Translations under genes and position numbers: made by a program
Assembly (NCBI GenBank): GCA_951799405.1
Contig: OX637359.1
Coordinates: forward strand, 6,630,201-6,694,200
Length of the DNA stretch: 64,000 nucleotides
From: Agapetus fuscipes
Lineage: Eukaryota; Arthropoda; Insecta; Trichoptera; Glossosomatidae
Direction: 5' to 3'
The notes under the pieces: model-generated
What the model was told of the DNA's origin: nothing
Databases searched by the model: none
Seen by the model: the letters and a program-made list of their open reading frames with translations, nothing else
Shown here: positions 1-10,950 of the stretch, one piece after another
Numbering within the stretch: position 1 is the first letter of the stretch
Layout of the letters: the number at the start of each line of letters is the position of its first letter

Positions 1-620
1 CTATCGACCGGTATAGTCTATGAAAGCTGGATGGCATCTTTGCAACTCTCCACACAAAGTTTTCAATACTCTGTGGTCAAGTAAAAGCTCGTGCTGAGAC
101 TACATATAATATGTCAGATGGTAGAGGGAAGCGCTTCAGTGTGGCGGCACAAAGATCCCTGAACCCGCGACCTTTGGGCGCCAAACAAAGAAACATAGCG
201 AACCACACATAGCGAAATCTGTTTAATCAAACGTTCCAAATGAGCTCTCCTCGTATATTGCAAGACGAAAATATGTCTTCTAATATAGATGATTTCGTTG
301 CCATGCAGAATTCAGTAAAAAAGGGTACTGAAAAATAAAACTGAAAAGATAGGTGGTTTTTAAATATGCATAGTACGGAAGCATAAGTGGCAATCTATGT
401 ATTTTTCAAAATTGGATAAAAGTATTGAAACATAGGAAATAAATTCCATAGATTTATGTAGTAAATTTCGAAAATTTCGACCTAAATTTACTTTTCATTT
501 TTAACTTTTCATATTTCCAGAACAGTTCCAAAGACCGACATTACATTTACATTTATATTTGTCTAAAATAATCTAAAAAGATCTATATTTGACTTCAATT
601 CATAGATTTATAATATCCTC
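1..620. other. AT-rich stretch, no gene recognised
   Basis: No convincing reading frame or complete repeat is visible. Near 160-185 there is a short stretch resembling the tRNA-like head of SINE-2 in reverse (a 'gaacccgcgacctt' box-B-like string). Confidence 0.4.
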
Positions 621-624
621 GACA

Positions 625-805
625 TACTTCCTTAAAATTTTCATACATCTATTTTTAACTTTCCACATTTCCTGAAAATTTTCATACATTTATATTTGAC
701 TTTACACATTTCCTGAAAATTTTCATAGATGTATATTTGACTATCCATACTTTCTGAATTTTTCCAAGGCCTTTTCGACTTTAAATAATTCCTGAAAAAT
801 TTCGA
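625..805. repeat. Minisatellite, ~41-bp unit, about 4 copies
   Basis: The string cctgaaaattttcatac recurs near 631, 671, 713 and in more diverged form near 755 and 790, separated by 'tatatttgactttccacatt'-type sequence. Short frames across it are repeat artefacts. Confidence 0.6.
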
Positions 806-965
806 AACCCCATGTATTTTTCTCGAGAACCATTTTACTCGCCTAGTGACCAACTTACTTATAAATTGCAATAAAATTTACCTAAGAAAGTTCTAAAAAA
901 TGGGACGCCAAGAAAAACAATGAGATTTAGATCTTTCTTCTGACTCCATTTGTTTTATTTTTCAG

Positions 966-1213
966 CCCATGACCAACCCACATGCAACGTGATCTCTGGA
1001 ATGTCTTCACGAGGATATTGCCTCTGGATGCACCAGCCGTGGTTAGTGGGTAATGGGTGTCGTCCCGGAGGCATCGATCGCCTTCAGGGAGGGGCGGAGT
1101 TAGGGGGCGTCGCTTACGTCACGGGGACGGGGGGCGCACAGAGGGGCGCAGGCGCCAGCCCGCATGTAGGTCACGCCCCGATCAATAGCGCGGCGAGCAA
1201 GCGCCACAACTAG
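966..1213 (+). CDS. Possible host exon (terminal or first), product unknown
   Basis: A pyrimidine-rich tract ending in TTTTCAG (to 965) looks like a splice acceptor and is followed by sequence much richer in G+C and CpG than its surroundings (especially 1040-1215). One frame, entered after two bases, stays open for about 82 codons to a TAG at 1211-1213 and is rich in Gly, Ala and Arg. A second frame is open only from about 985 to 1050. No domain is recognised. The patch could instead be a CpG-rich promoter or first exon: TTACGTCACG at about 1113 resembles a CRE. No repeat family in the window explains it. Coding status is a guess. Confidence 0.22.
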
Positions 1214-1334
1214 ACGACTGCACGGACAACCAAACCAACAACCACCACGAGCTCTGATGCAGACACGACTCATACAAACTCACGACAACTCAAGACAACT
1301 TGTGACAACAAAATACGACTGAAAACATCAACTG

Positions 1335-1405
1335 TCCTGTAAATTTGTCGCCATTCCGCTAGAAGTGGCCAAAACCAATGCAGATTTGCTTCCATTACAA
1401 TATTG
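1335..1405 (-). mobile_element. LINE L-b 3'-end fragment
   Basis: The 'tcgccattccgctagaagtggcc' region matches the 3' end of L-b seen at 2153, 20520 and (reverse) 34490. It is the last ~70 bp of a non-LTR retrotransposon in reverse orientation. Confidence 0.6.
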
Positions 1406-1437
1406 ATCACTTATACTCCTCATTATGTTTGTTTTAT

Positions 1438-2140
1438 TTAAGATCTTTTAACTTCTGAAAGAAGTTGCACTCCTGAAAATACGAAAGCTCCTGAAAAACC
1501 TGAACTACTGAATATATTAAAACTGTTAAAATTCATGTTTTCCTGAAAATAATCCAATGCCTGCAAAGATCTACTCCTGAAATTACGTGAACAGCCAAAA
1601 ATGCTTGTTTTCCTGAAAATAATCCAATGCCTGCAAAGATCTACTCCTGAAATTACGTGAACAGCCAAAAATGCATGTATTCCTGAAATACTCAGAGCTG
1701 CTGATTTTCTTCGTTCTCCTGAAAATACTGAGACTTTAGAAAACTCAACTTCTGACAACAGTTGGACGCCTGAAAATAATGATATCCCTGAAATATATGA
1801 AGAGTTGAAAATCCTGAAACTACAGATTATCCTTGACTCCTGAAAATACTTAAGCTACCACAACAAAAAAAACTACTCCCTTAAAAAACGTACGAGAACT
1901 CATAAAAAATTTCATCCTACTGAAAATACTTGAACTCTTGAAAACCGTTGTATTTTTTTGTGATACTTTGGCCTATCCCTTTTATACTCCTGAAAAGGTT
2001 TGTATTCCTGATAACGTTAATGCCACTGAAAACGCATGTACCTACTCCTGAAATCACTTAAATATGTAGAAGTTTCTTTATCCTGAAAATGTGTATACTC
2101 CTGAAAAAGCTAGAAATCCTCAAAATATATTTTTTATACT
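1438..2140. repeat. Degenerate array built on CTCCTGAAAATA, with an exact 70-bp tandem duplication
   Basis: The motif CCTGAAAATA (with variants) recurs roughly every 20-35 bases through 700 bp. Positions 1541-1610 and 1611-1680 are a near-identical tandem pair. No protein or TE end is recognised. Confidence 0.7.
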
Positions 2141-2152
2141 GAAACTGTAACT

Positions 2153-2345
2153 CTGACGCCATTACGCTAGGGGTGGTCAGAGCCTCTACAGATTTGCCTC
2201 CATTTTTTCCTATCACCTTTTTCATACATTTCCTTATTTTACATTCGCTTTGTATATTCCATTCTTTCACAATTTCATCAATCCGATCCCACCATACTTT
2301 CCTCGGTCTTTCCTTTCCTTTTTTCCTTCTACATTTCCTCTGTAT
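2153..2345 (-). mobile_element. LINE L-b 3'-end fragment
   Basis: Reverse-strand copy of the L-b 3' terminus (CCTAGCGTAATGGCGTCAG end at ~2160) followed upstream on the - strand by the degraded end of a reverse-transcriptase ORF. Confidence 0.6.
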
Positions 2346-2349
2346 GTCT

Positions 2350-2790
2350 ATATAATCTATAATAATCTATAATCTAAGCTGCAAGGATATGTTAACATTT
2401 AAGGCTCATATGAAATACATGCCTACAGACAGGCACATGTAGGTTCGCGCCTACACATTCTGCATGTGTGCATACAAATAAAGAAAACCTCACATGGACA
2501 AAAACCTTGCAACTCCTGCCGCCGTTCCCTGAACCGGGGTGGCATTGGCATTTTTACAGCACGGGTGGTCAGCCTCGTACCAACCTATGAGTCAAGGAGC
2601 ACAAAAAAATATAAATGATTTCCAGAAATTTACACAGACAAATTAAAATAATACAAAAATTGAGACACATTACAAATAAAAATTAAAATAAATTAAAATT
2701 AAACTTAATATAACACTTAGAATTAATGCCCTAGCCGCCATTGTTGCAAATCAACCACCATTCCTTTCGGTCCTTAAAACATGGGTAGTT
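2350..2790 (-). mobile_element. LINE L-a 3' end with T-module
   Basis: On the - strand the order is: end of the L-a ORF ('aatggtggttgatttgcaa...ggcggctagggc' near 2790-2735), an AT-rich 3' UTR, then a full T-module (2600 to 2350) ending in TAGATTATAGATT-type repeats. It is one of the copies showing that the T-module is the L-a 3' terminus. Confidence 0.65.
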
Positions 2791-3400
2791 ATCTACTAGG
2801 ATGAAAACGAAGGATAAATTGATAACTAAGGAATAGCTAACATACGAAAAACTTAAAGTCTTAGTTAGATAATTTTCTTGAGCAATATGTTTGCGTACAT
2901 CACCATATAAAACAATCTCTGAAATTTAAGTTCCCATTAGCTTGCTCCAATATAAATAAGAACCCAGTTGCTGTAAGGTGCTGTACGATTTTTTATGGCC
3001 GATTATGAGAAAGCTTAAAACGAAAATAAAATGAGATTTTAACTGAGTACCCTATATACACTTAAATTGTATGAAATGGGAATAAATCCGCTTCTGATTT
3101 TATCATATTGAAATGTCAACTCCAGGTTTGTATGCACGAGAAAAAGGTAGAGCTTTTTTGTTTGTAAAAATACTGAAACAACGTAGACAGACCGGTGCCA
3201 ACAGTTGTATAGACTTGCTCACCTACCTGTTTATACCTATAGCGCGGTGGTTGTGATAGTGTAGGCGTAGTTATGTGGATAACTGTGTTATTCACACACA
3301 GGATATCCATGGCTCATCCGCCGTTTAAGGTGAACTTTTCGTATGAAAAACGATGATCTAGACTCTAGAGATTAGCAAATGTTAGGTGACTTATAGGTTG
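2791..3400. other. AT-rich stretch, nothing recognised
   Basis: Neither a supported gene nor a recognised repeat end is visible. Reading frames here have no recognisable protein. Confidence 0.4.
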
Positions 3401-3667
3401 TTCCTTGACTTATAGGTTGTTATGCGGCTGACCACCCATACTGTAAAAAATGGTTCACTTTGCCAATGTCACCCCTGTTTCAGGGAAGGACGGCAAGAGT
3501 TGCAAGGCTTATGTTCATTTGAGATTGGGTTTTTATATTGTAGGTCCACATGCGGCATGTGTTAGCGCGAAATTATACATGTCTGCTTGTGGGAATGCAT
3601 TTAATATAAATCTTAAATGATATATATCTTTGCAGCTTAGATTAGATTAGATAAGATTAGATTAGGT
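3401..3667 (+). repeat. T-module, solo copy
   Basis: Complete module from TTCCTTGACTTATAGG to a (TTAGA)n tail. The 5' terminal ~20 bases are partly duplicated just upstream (3386-3400). Confidence 0.8.
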
Positions 3668-3924
3668 GTATAAAACAGTTACTCCTATTCAAAGTAATGT
3701 AAATAAAGTAAACATGTCAGAATCAGATGCAGCAATCTAGAATTTGTTACGAAATCATTAAATATGTGAAAGCAGTTTATGAGATTCTTTAACGCAAATT
3801 GGCAAAAGTGAGCTATGATTAATGCCACATTTTTACTGCTTTTCTCCAGAAACCATGGCGCCCTTGAGTTGGTCCTGGACCATTAAATGGCGCCACAGGA
3901 AAGAAATGATCCATCATCATCATC

Positions 3925-4035
3925 ATCATCACCTCAGTTTCAGAGAAGGGCTGAAAGAGTTGCAGGGTTCATGTTCGTTTGAGATTTGGGTTTTTATTTT
4001 TTTAGAACACATGCGGCATGTGTACGTTCCAGTAT
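3925..4035 (+). repeat. T-module fragment
   Basis: Middle part of the module ('cagtttcagagaaggg' to the 'acacatgcggcatgtgta' palindrome). It is preceded by (ATC)n at 3910-3928, the kind of tail found on CR1/L2-like LINE ends. Confidence 0.6.
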
Positions 4036-4214
4036 AAATAAAGTCAAATTCATACCAACAAATTACTAAATGCAAATAATACAGCTTTTTAACAATACAC
4101 TATTTTTCAAGTTTTTCAGATGAGTTGGAATAACTAAACCTTTTGAAAAATGTGCCTGTAACATCCTAAAGTAAATTTCCCAGTCAAAAATCTTTAGCTG
4201 ATTACAGCAGGACA

Positions 4215-4325
4215 TTACAAAACGTCCAAAGCAAAAATGAATACAAAGTTTTTTTTCACGAGTTAAGTTTTATCTCGAACGCTTTTGGAGTGTTAACACC
4301 ATTTTGCAGAGAACAACTCTTTCGT
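4215..4325 (-). repeat. Degraded Penelope-like end fragment
   Basis: The stretch 'cacgagttaagttttatctcgaacgctttt' is related to the arms of the inverted dimer at 15545-15715. The GAAA of the ribozyme-like core is lost here. Confidence 0.35.
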
Positions 4326-4613
4326 TGTTTTCTTATATGCTGAATTAAATTTCCCGGTAAAAATCGCAGCCTGATTATGGCAGGAAATTATAAAACACCG
4401 TAGCTAGAATATGAAATTGCTTGTTGCATAAATAATGAGAAATATGTAATCTAAGTGTCGGAGAGTTCAGGCAGGGTAACGAGCAGCGGGCTGCGATGAA
4501 TATTCCAGTTGGCGTAAGCCACTTAGGGCTCTCCGTACCGTGAGTATATAATATTGCGTAAACACTCAACCAACGCGTTAATACGTCATATATGTACCTT
4601 AACCCATTCTTTA

Positions 4614-5105
4614 AAAAATGTTAGATTGGCGGTGCACGGTGGTATACTAGTGCCAACCTTGATGTATGGAAGTGAAGCCTGGACGGTGAGTGAAAGGGAA
4701 ATTAGTAAAGTCCATACAGTAGAAATGGACTATCTAAGAAGTATGATTGGGAAAAAACGAAGTGACAGGGTGAGGAATGATTTTGTAAGAGAAGAATGTG
4801 GTGTAAGGGAAAGTGTGAAAGTGAAGATTAAAAGAAGTATGTTAAGATGGTTCGGGCATTTGGAGAGAATGAGTGATGAAAGATTGACGAAGAAAGTATA
4901 TGTTGCTAGAATAGATGGATGTCGTGGTAGAGGAAGACCGAGAAAAGTATGGAAGGATCAAATCTCTGAAATAGCGAATGAATGGGATATCCAGAGTCAT
5001 AATAAAAGGAGGACTTGTATGAAAAAGGTTATGACTCTGGATGAAATAAAAGAAGTATGCAAGGACAGGAAGAAGTGGCGGCTAATCTGCAGTGTTGATT
5101 TCTAA
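4614..5105 (+). pseudogene. LINE L-a reverse transcriptase, C-terminal end (5'-truncated)
   Basis: This is the last ~160 residues of a non-LTR retrotransposon ORF. The frame contains the characteristic succession YGSEAWTVSERE, MDYLRSMIG, MLRWFGHLERM, GRGRPRKVWKD and CKDRKKWRLI, which is the region downstream of the catalytic reverse-transcriptase core in many arthropod LINEs. The catalytic FADD-type core and the endonuclease are absent, so the copy is a dead-on-arrival 5' truncation; residues before the LAVHGG string are not LINE-like. It is followed by an AT-rich 3' UTR (5106-5220) and then directly by a T-module (5221-5465). The clade is not resolved. The frame itself is open and little decayed, suggesting a fairly recent insertion. 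Confidence 0.75.
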
Positions 5106-5220
5106 TGTTGGTGTATTCATTTGCTACATTTTTTGCATTGGAAATTTTTGACTTTTTTTGTATAGATTTCTTTGTAAGGTTTTGTTCTTTTTTATATTTA
5201 AATGTAATTTATTATTCATA

Positions 5221-5465
5221 TTCCTTGACTTATAGGTTGGTATGAGGCTGACCACCCATACTGTAAAAAATGGTTCACTTTGCCAATGTCACCCCTGTTT
5301 CAGGGAAGGTCGGCAAAAGTTGTGGGGCTTATGTTCATTTGAGGTTTGGATTTTATTTGTAAGTACACATTCAGCATTTGTAAGCGCGAACTACACTTGT
5401 TGGTTTGTGGGCATACATCTGAGAGCTTTAAATGAATATATCCTTGCAACTTAGATTATAGATTA
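5221..5465 (+). mobile_element. T-module at the 3' end of the L-a copy
   Basis: A full-length module follows the 3' UTR of the LINE fragment at 4614-5105 with no gap and ends in TTAGATTATAGATTATTATTATAG. Confidence 0.75.
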
Positions 5466-5524
5466 TTATTATAGAACCAAAGACCGGTCACCAAAGGTGC
5501 ATCCAGCCTTACAGCAATTTGGTC

Positions 5525-5720
5525 GCTGGTATGGTCAAGCGGATAAGGCGTCGGCGCTCAAATTTGCGTTGAGATAATCGCAAGTTCGAACCTCGCCTGC
5601 GTCGTGTCCTATCGACAATAACTTTGATCCTGGTTCATCAGGTGCCATTGGGTAATAGTTAATAAATAATTCATTAACATATTAAAAATAATGAATTAAT
5701 AATTGATAATGTTAATACCT
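5525..5720 (+). mobile_element. SINE-3, tRNA-derived
   Basis: It has a box-A-like TGGTCAAGCGGATAAGGC and a box-B-like GTTCGAACCTC about 40 bases later, then a family body (TCCTATCGACAATAAC, TGGTTCATCAGGTGCCATTG) and an AATAAT-rich tail. The same body is found at 9705-9775, 16490-16732 and 49030-49256. Confidence 0.7.
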
Positions 5721-5732
5721 GTTTTTGGACAG

Positions 5733-5857
5733 GCAAAAAAAATACACGTGTAAGTTCGCGCTTACAAATGCTGCACGTGTATACTTGCAAATTAAAATTC
5801 ATACCTCAATTGAACATAAACCCTGCAACTTTTGCCTTCCCTGAAACAGGGGTGAAA
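5733..5857 (-). repeat. T-module fragment
   Basis: Reverse copy from the 'acacgtgtaagttcgcgcttac' stretch to the 'cctgaaacaggggtg' stretch, with both ends lost. Confidence 0.65.
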
Positions 5858-6209
5858 TGATTAAACCTATGAAAATGATTAAAATTATAACACTCACTAG
5901 AGGCGCCGTTTTTTTTTTTCAGTTTCCGCGATACTTGAGTATTCACGCAATGTTTTATACTAGGGGTACCTACAGAAGAGAGCAAAGGTCCACAGCAAGC
6001 AAAGCACATCGTCCTTCCTTGGTCCCTTTTGTACCCTAAACAAAACGTGCATTATTTATTGAATCCCTTCATATTGCTCCCTTGCTGCCCTTTCCAATAT
6101 TTTCCAATGATTAAAGACCCCTTTTTAAAGTCTTTTTTTTTTCAGTTCAACACGAAATGTTCTCATTCAGAGACGACCAGCGCATAGAAACAAAAACGTA
6201 AAAAGATCA

Positions 6210-6445
6210 TTCCTTGACTTACAGGTTGGTGTGAGGCTGACCCCCCATACTGTAAAAAATCGTTCACTTTGCCAATGTCGCTCCCGTTTTAGGGCAGGTC
6301 GGTAAAAGTTGGAGGGTTTATGTTCATTTGAGGTTTGGTTTCAGTACACATTCAGCATTGTAAGCGCGTACTTAGGTACACGTGTTTGTGGGCACGTATT
6401 TGATGAGTTTTTAATGTTATATATTTTTGCAACTTAGAGTATAGA
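6210..6445 (+). repeat. T-module, near full length
   Basis: Starts at ATTCCTTGACTTACAGG and runs to 'tttgcaacttagagtatagat', with internal small deletions. Confidence 0.75.
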
Positions 6446-7329
6446 TCTCTTATATACAATTATATTTCTAGTCCATTTATTATTTCAACTCCATTGACCT
6501 TATTTATTGAATGGGTGGAACCTAAGACCAGTTAATTCAGGAACTTTTTCAGTAAGTAAAAACGGTTAACAAATCGCCTATGTAGGTACGATATTTCCTG
6601 CGACAATCGCTCAAAAGCTCCAAGTCCCTGTTTCGAGCCATTCGAGCCAACAATATAGCCATGATAATCGCCGATTTTCGATAAAAGTGGCACCAAAAGA
6701 AGAAGCATGTGTGAGATCTGTTTAAAAAAATATATTTTATGTTTTGCGGGCTGTGTAAATCCGATTTTCGTTTTTTTTTGTGTGACAAAGGTTATAGGTC
6801 AATAAGGAATATTACCTTGAAGTTTTGCTCCGTTTTCAATACGAAAAATTACCACGGCAACGTTTCTGAACCAATCATGAATATTGATAAGTTTATTCCA
6901 AGTCGTCGTGCAGAGAGGGTGCCTCCTGAAGACGTTGGCTGCATCGCCGACAACGAAACGTTGAAAATTATGTAAGTTTCCCACAACAGTTCGTCTCATA
7001 TCCGAAAAGCTCGAACTCCTCCTTAAAAGTGTATTTTTCGTATTTTTTTCTATTCATTATCTCTCAACGCATTTTGTTCAGCCAGTGTTAGAATATGTGT
7101 GTATGGATTTTGAAAAGGCCGTAAGAATATAAGGCCGTATTTTCATACACCCCTTGAAAAGGATCGACTTGTTATCTGAAGCGTGAGCTTTCAGGAAGAA
7201 TGAGAATCTGTTCTATGGAAATCTTATGTACTTACACCCTCGGGCGTGAAAAATAAACCTGAAAAAAATACTCGTACCTACAACAGAGCCGTAGAGTCCT
7301 AATAACACGATTCCTATTTTGAAATTAAG
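6446..7329. other. Unassigned stretch
   Basis: Two overlapping frames around 6739-6999 have no recognisable domain, splice signals or repeat family. Nothing is supported. Confidence 0.35.
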
Positions 7330-7885
7330 CTGTGCTACTAAGCTACACATATAGTTCAATTTATTGCTACTTTGTCCCTAAAAGAGTCGCATGGAAGCTG
7401 CTTATTTTTACAGGTAAGGGAGCCTGCCTTACACCAATCACTTCAGTAGAAGTGGGGGTTTCTCAGCTTCCGAGGGGGCTGGTACTCATTTATTTTTTAT
7501 TATTATTTAAATCAAGGATTGAAGAACCTATAAGAAAAGTTAACACAATGTTTGGATAGCGTGCATTTGCAGTTGCTGGTCCTCTAGAGAGAGCTAGAGG
7601 GCCATGGAAAGTTCCGGAATGCACTGAAGACAAGCAAATTTCTGGCATCGTTTGCACCAGCGCCCTTGGAGTGACTACATCACGAAACGGAGCTATAAAG
7701 AAATCATCAACTCATCATCATCATCATTATCGTGGAGGCTGAGTAAACCTTGCCGGTATTTTAACATAAACATCGAGACGGGAAATCTTTTCCGACACCC
7801 TCGGTGAGATTCGAACCCGAGCTTTCGGTATGGATTGAAAGCACTACTGACAGAGCTATCGACCAGACTTCGACTATGAAAAAAT
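7330..7885 (-). mobile_element. SINE-1 (tRNA-derived), split by a LINE 3' end
   Basis: A reverse copy: the 3' part (7330-7491) and the tRNA-like head (7737-7885, with box B as 'gattcgaacccg' and box A as 'cagagctatcga') are separated by an inserted CR1/L2-like LINE tail. Compare the unbroken copy at 62401-62735. Confidence 0.7.
7556..7735 (+). mobile_element. CR1/L2-like LINE (L-g) 3' end inserted in SINE-1
   Basis: Remnant 'RAFAVAGP' coding string, then 'agcgcccttggagtgac...cgctataaag'-type 3' UTR ending in (ATC)n. The same kind of 3' end closes the fragments at 41935-42350 and 43370-43860. Confidence 0.6.
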
Positions 7886-7964
7886 ACTCTAAGTAATTCT
7901 TATTTGCCCGTTGAAAAATCAAGGCCCGGTAAGGCCCATTTTAAACATGAGCTTCGAGAATTCG

Positions 7965-8165
7965 GTTCACTTTTGCCAATGCCACCCCAGTTTAAGGGAA
8001 AACGGCAGGAGTTGCTAGGTTTATGTTCATGTGAGGTTTTGTTTATTTGTATGCACGCATGCAGAATGTGTAGGCGCGAACCTTCTTGTGCCTGTCTGTG
8101 GGCATGCATTTAATATGAGCTTTAAATGTTAACATATCTTTGCAGCTTAGATTATAGATAGATAG
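7965..8165 (+). repeat. T-module, 5'-truncated
   Basis: Runs from 'cacttttgccaatgccacc' to 'tttgcagcttagattatagatagat'. Confidence 0.7.
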
Positions 8166-8234
8166 CTTATGTGACTTTAAAAACGATTGGCATGAGTGCG
8201 ACCTTTTCATTCACTATAAAGTCGCTACACAAAC

Positions 8235-8345
8235 GTTGAGATGCAACTAAGCTGCAAATATAGTGTAACTTCTAACCGCGTTGTCCCCGAAAGAGTCGTA
8301 TATCGTAGTCGTACTTGCTTATTTTCACAAGTAAAGGACCGGCCT
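8235..8345 (-). mobile_element. SINE-1 3'-end fragment
   Basis: Matches the terminal ~110 bp of SINE-1 in reverse ('aagctgcaaatatagtgtaact...gttgtccccgaaagagtcg...aggaccggccttacgcc'). Confidence 0.65.
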
Positions 8346-8985
8346 TACGCCAACTATCTTACAAATACCACAACGGATCACCGGGCAAACCAAACACTAC
8401 TAAACTTAGGATTTTTCACCGGATAGAAAAAAACAAACCGGACAGGATTCGTTCAGTGTAAAAAGGCTCTAATAACACTTATTATATAAAAGCATTGTGT
8501 GAGAATATTTGTGGTATGCCGTGGACATAAATAATACCAAATAGAATTAATGAGTTTTTTTCTCCACGAGCGGGCATCCATTGTGAGGTGGCTCCTGCGC
8601 CGCCGTACTCCCGACCTCCATCCCTGTCCAACACACTGTTCATCCCCTAAGAGAGAGAGGGAGATGCATGCTCCAGCGCCGACTATCGAGCCGGTGGAGA
8701 TACCTTCACGACAAGTATAGAACTATACGTTTCAACTAGATAAATAAATAATGTACTGAAACTTGCTCACTAGAGGAGCTGTTTCAAATTACATATATTT
8801 TTAGTATGTTTTTTACAGTTTAGTTTAAAAGTTACGGAGTCAGACCTTTAGACAAATATTACCTACCTATCTATCAGTAATCTATGTTGCAAATAGACTT
8901 AAAAAAAATAACTTTCATATTAAATTAATGCCCTCAAGCAGTCACATGACTCAAGTGAACTCAAGCCCTGCAACTCATGCCGCCT
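8346..8985. other. Unassigned stretch
   Basis: A GC-richer patch at 8555-8710 is not in any repeat recognised here and has no open frame of note. Confidence 0.35.
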
Positions 8986-8989
8986 TTCT

Positions 8990-9105
8990 TTGCTTAATAG
9001 CATTTTTGAAGGAATGATCTTGAGAAAAAGAACAAGAGGGTCGTCCAAGAATTTCATACTTCCAGGATTTGAAGCGGCTCATGGATGTCTCCTTCTATTC
9101 GAAAC
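8990..9105 (+). pseudogene. LINE L-d C-terminal fragment
   Basis: Decayed coding for an FEG..LRKRTRGSSKNF..PGFEAAHG-type string. Related pieces lie at 23700-23810 and 25785-26090. Confidence 0.45.
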
Positions 9106-9112
9106 ATAATGA

Positions 9113-9245
9113 CCCAATCTCACATGAACTTAAGCCCTGCAACTCTTGCCCACTTTCCCTGAAACAGGGATGACATTGATAAAATGAATCCTTTTTTACA
9201 GTATGGGTGGTCAGCCACATATTAACCTATAAGTCAGAAAGAAAG
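9113..9245 (-). repeat. T-module, 3'-truncated
   Basis: Reverse copy ending in the module's 5' terminus ('accaacctataagtca'-type). Confidence 0.7.
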
Positions 9246-9299
9246 GCCTTCATATACGTAATTAGAGTTGCTAATAAATAGAGGTCGATCAGATAAGAT

Positions 9300-9425
9300 T
9301 CCTTGACTCATAGGTCGGTATGAGGCTGACCACCCGTACTGTAAAAAAATGGTTTACTTTGCCAATGTCACCCCTGTTTCAGGGAAGGTCTGCAATAGTC
9401 GCTGTGCTTATGTTCATTTGAGACC
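9300..9425 (+). repeat. T-module, 5' half
   Basis: ATTCCTTGACTCATAGG to 'ttatgttcatttgaga'. The rest is missing. Confidence 0.7.
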
Positions 9426-9574
9426 ACTCTCAAATCGTGAGCAACGATATCTAGCGAAGTTGGGTAACACTAAAACCTAATTTCCTCCTTCCGTTATCCC
9501 TCCCCCCCCCCCTTGAAAACAACTTCCATACTACGTACGTGAAAATCCATACTGGAATAAATTCACAATCGATG

Positions 9575-9700
9575 CTGGAGTGATGTTTTACGGAATCTGT
9601 TGCCGTGGTCTGTGGGAGCTGGAGCTTCCGGACGTTTCGCCCATTTCTACGATGGGCTTCTTCAGCGTGAAGTACGACGATGAAGATGATCTTGATGAAA
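9575..9700 (-). mobile_element. Ribozyme-bearing repeat (family F) with hammerhead-like core
   Basis: Copy of the family also present at 12255, 42365 and 60183. On the - strand, 9665 to 9633 reads CTGAAGA, one extra A, a hairpin GCCCAT/ATGGGC, then GAAACG. On the + strand the same DNA happens to give a short open frame with no known domain. A fragment of SINE-3 follows directly (9701-9775). Confidence 0.6.
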
Positions 9701-9775
9701 ACTGTGAGCCCCGCGTGCGCCGTGTCCTATCGACAATAACTTCAACCCTGGTTCAACAGATGTCATCGTGTTCAC
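9701..9775 (+). mobile_element. SINE-3 body fragment
   Basis: The string 'cgtgtcctatcgacaataac' and the following 'ctggttcaacagatgtcat' match SINE-3; the tRNA-like head is missing. Confidence 0.5.
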
Positions 9776-10228
9776 AAATCTATTTAAAAGAAGAAAAAAA
9801 AACAAAAACCTCAGTCAGAAGTTTGTCAGAAGCACAATATCCGTCTTTGGTGCCGCAGTATCGAAAGTAGATCTCACAATGATGATAGCCAATCTTCGCT
9901 GAAGAGGCACAGGAAGAAGAAGAATAATATCTGACCTCACCGACCGGATCAATACAGTCAATAGGAGCTGTAATTTAGTATGAACAAACACGCACTGTGG
10001 ACCTTCCTTGCTTCTACTGCTAACCACAGGGTGCGGGGCTGATTTACACAATGGAGACAAGCCACCCCGTTTAATTATTTGCAACTTAGATTAGGCAAAT
10101 TAATGGCGCCGGGATGTGTTTGCATTCATAATTAGTTTCATGTTACAGGATCCCTGAAAACCCCAGTATAAAGCCTAAGCCTAACGTTTAAACTCAAATA
10201 ATAATATTAGGATGATTTATTTGGTGAG
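9776..10228. other. Unassigned stretch
   Basis: A short - strand frame (9815-10084) has no recognisable features. No repeat end is recognised. Confidence 0.35.
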
Positions 10229-10950
10229 CGCTGTTTTTGTGTGAATCACACCTCAAGAGCCCTCTGCGAACTTCGTCGTCGCTGTTGAATGCGCCAATTT
10301 TCAAGCAATGACTCTGGAGGAAATGAAAGAAGTATGTAAGGACAGAGAGAAATGGCGGTTGATCTGTAATGTTGGCGGCTAGGGTTTATTAAATTGGAAT
10401 TTGTTTTTATTTGTAAATGGATATTTTGTATTTGGATATTATTATTTAGTGATGTATAAAATGTAATTTGTCGTGTGTGTGTGTTCCTTGACTTATAGGT
10501 TGGTATGCGGCTGACCACCCATGCTGTAAAAATGGTTCACTTTGCCAATGTCACCCCTGTCTCAGGGAAGGACGGCAAGAGTTGCAGGGTGTATGTCCAT
10601 TTGAGATTTGGTTTTTATGTTGTAGGTTCACATGAGGCATGTGCAAGCGCGAACTTGTACGTGTCTGGTTGTGAGAATGCATGTAATGTGAATCTCCAAT
10701 GTAACATATCTTTGCAACTTAGATTAGATTAGATTAGATTAGACCCAGTTGCTGTACGGTAGGATGGAGCTTTGGTGACTGGTCTTTGGTAAATGTTTAT
10801 GAATTTTTGAACGCGGCGAAGAGCATATTTGAAAATATAAATGGTATTTTTTGTGCCCCGCCGGGATTCGAACCCACGACCTTGCATTTACGAGTCCAAA
10901 GCGTTATCACTAGACTACGGACCGGTCTAAAAATACCATAGTGTTTTACC
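10229..10950 (-). mobile_element. SINE-2 (tRNA-derived), split by an L-a LINE insertion
   Basis: The SINE-2 tail (10229-10302, GGTGAGCGCTGTTTTTGTGTG...) and its remaining body and tRNA-like head (10742-10950, ending ATTCGAACCCACGACC and CTAGACTACGGACCGGTC) are collinear and separated by one inserted block. Confidence 0.7.
10303..10741 (+). mobile_element. LINE L-a 3' end plus T-module, inserted as one unit in SINE-2
   Basis: L-a coding end (gaaagaagtatgtaaggaca, then tggcggttgatctgtaatg, stop near 10382), an AT-rich 3' UTR and a complete T-module (10484-10741) with a (TTAGA)n tail. SINE-2 sequence resumes immediately after, so L-a and the T-module moved together. Confidence 0.75.

Noticed and set aside
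5242..5454. Small protein starting MRLTTHTVKNGSLCQC, with near-identical frames at 10505 and 31390
   Set aside because: The frames lie inside the T-module and recur wherever that repeat is intact. They are repeat artefacts, not a gene family.
6739..6975. 78-codon frame with several cysteines
   Set aside because: There is no domain, no splice context, and a competing frame on the opposite strand.
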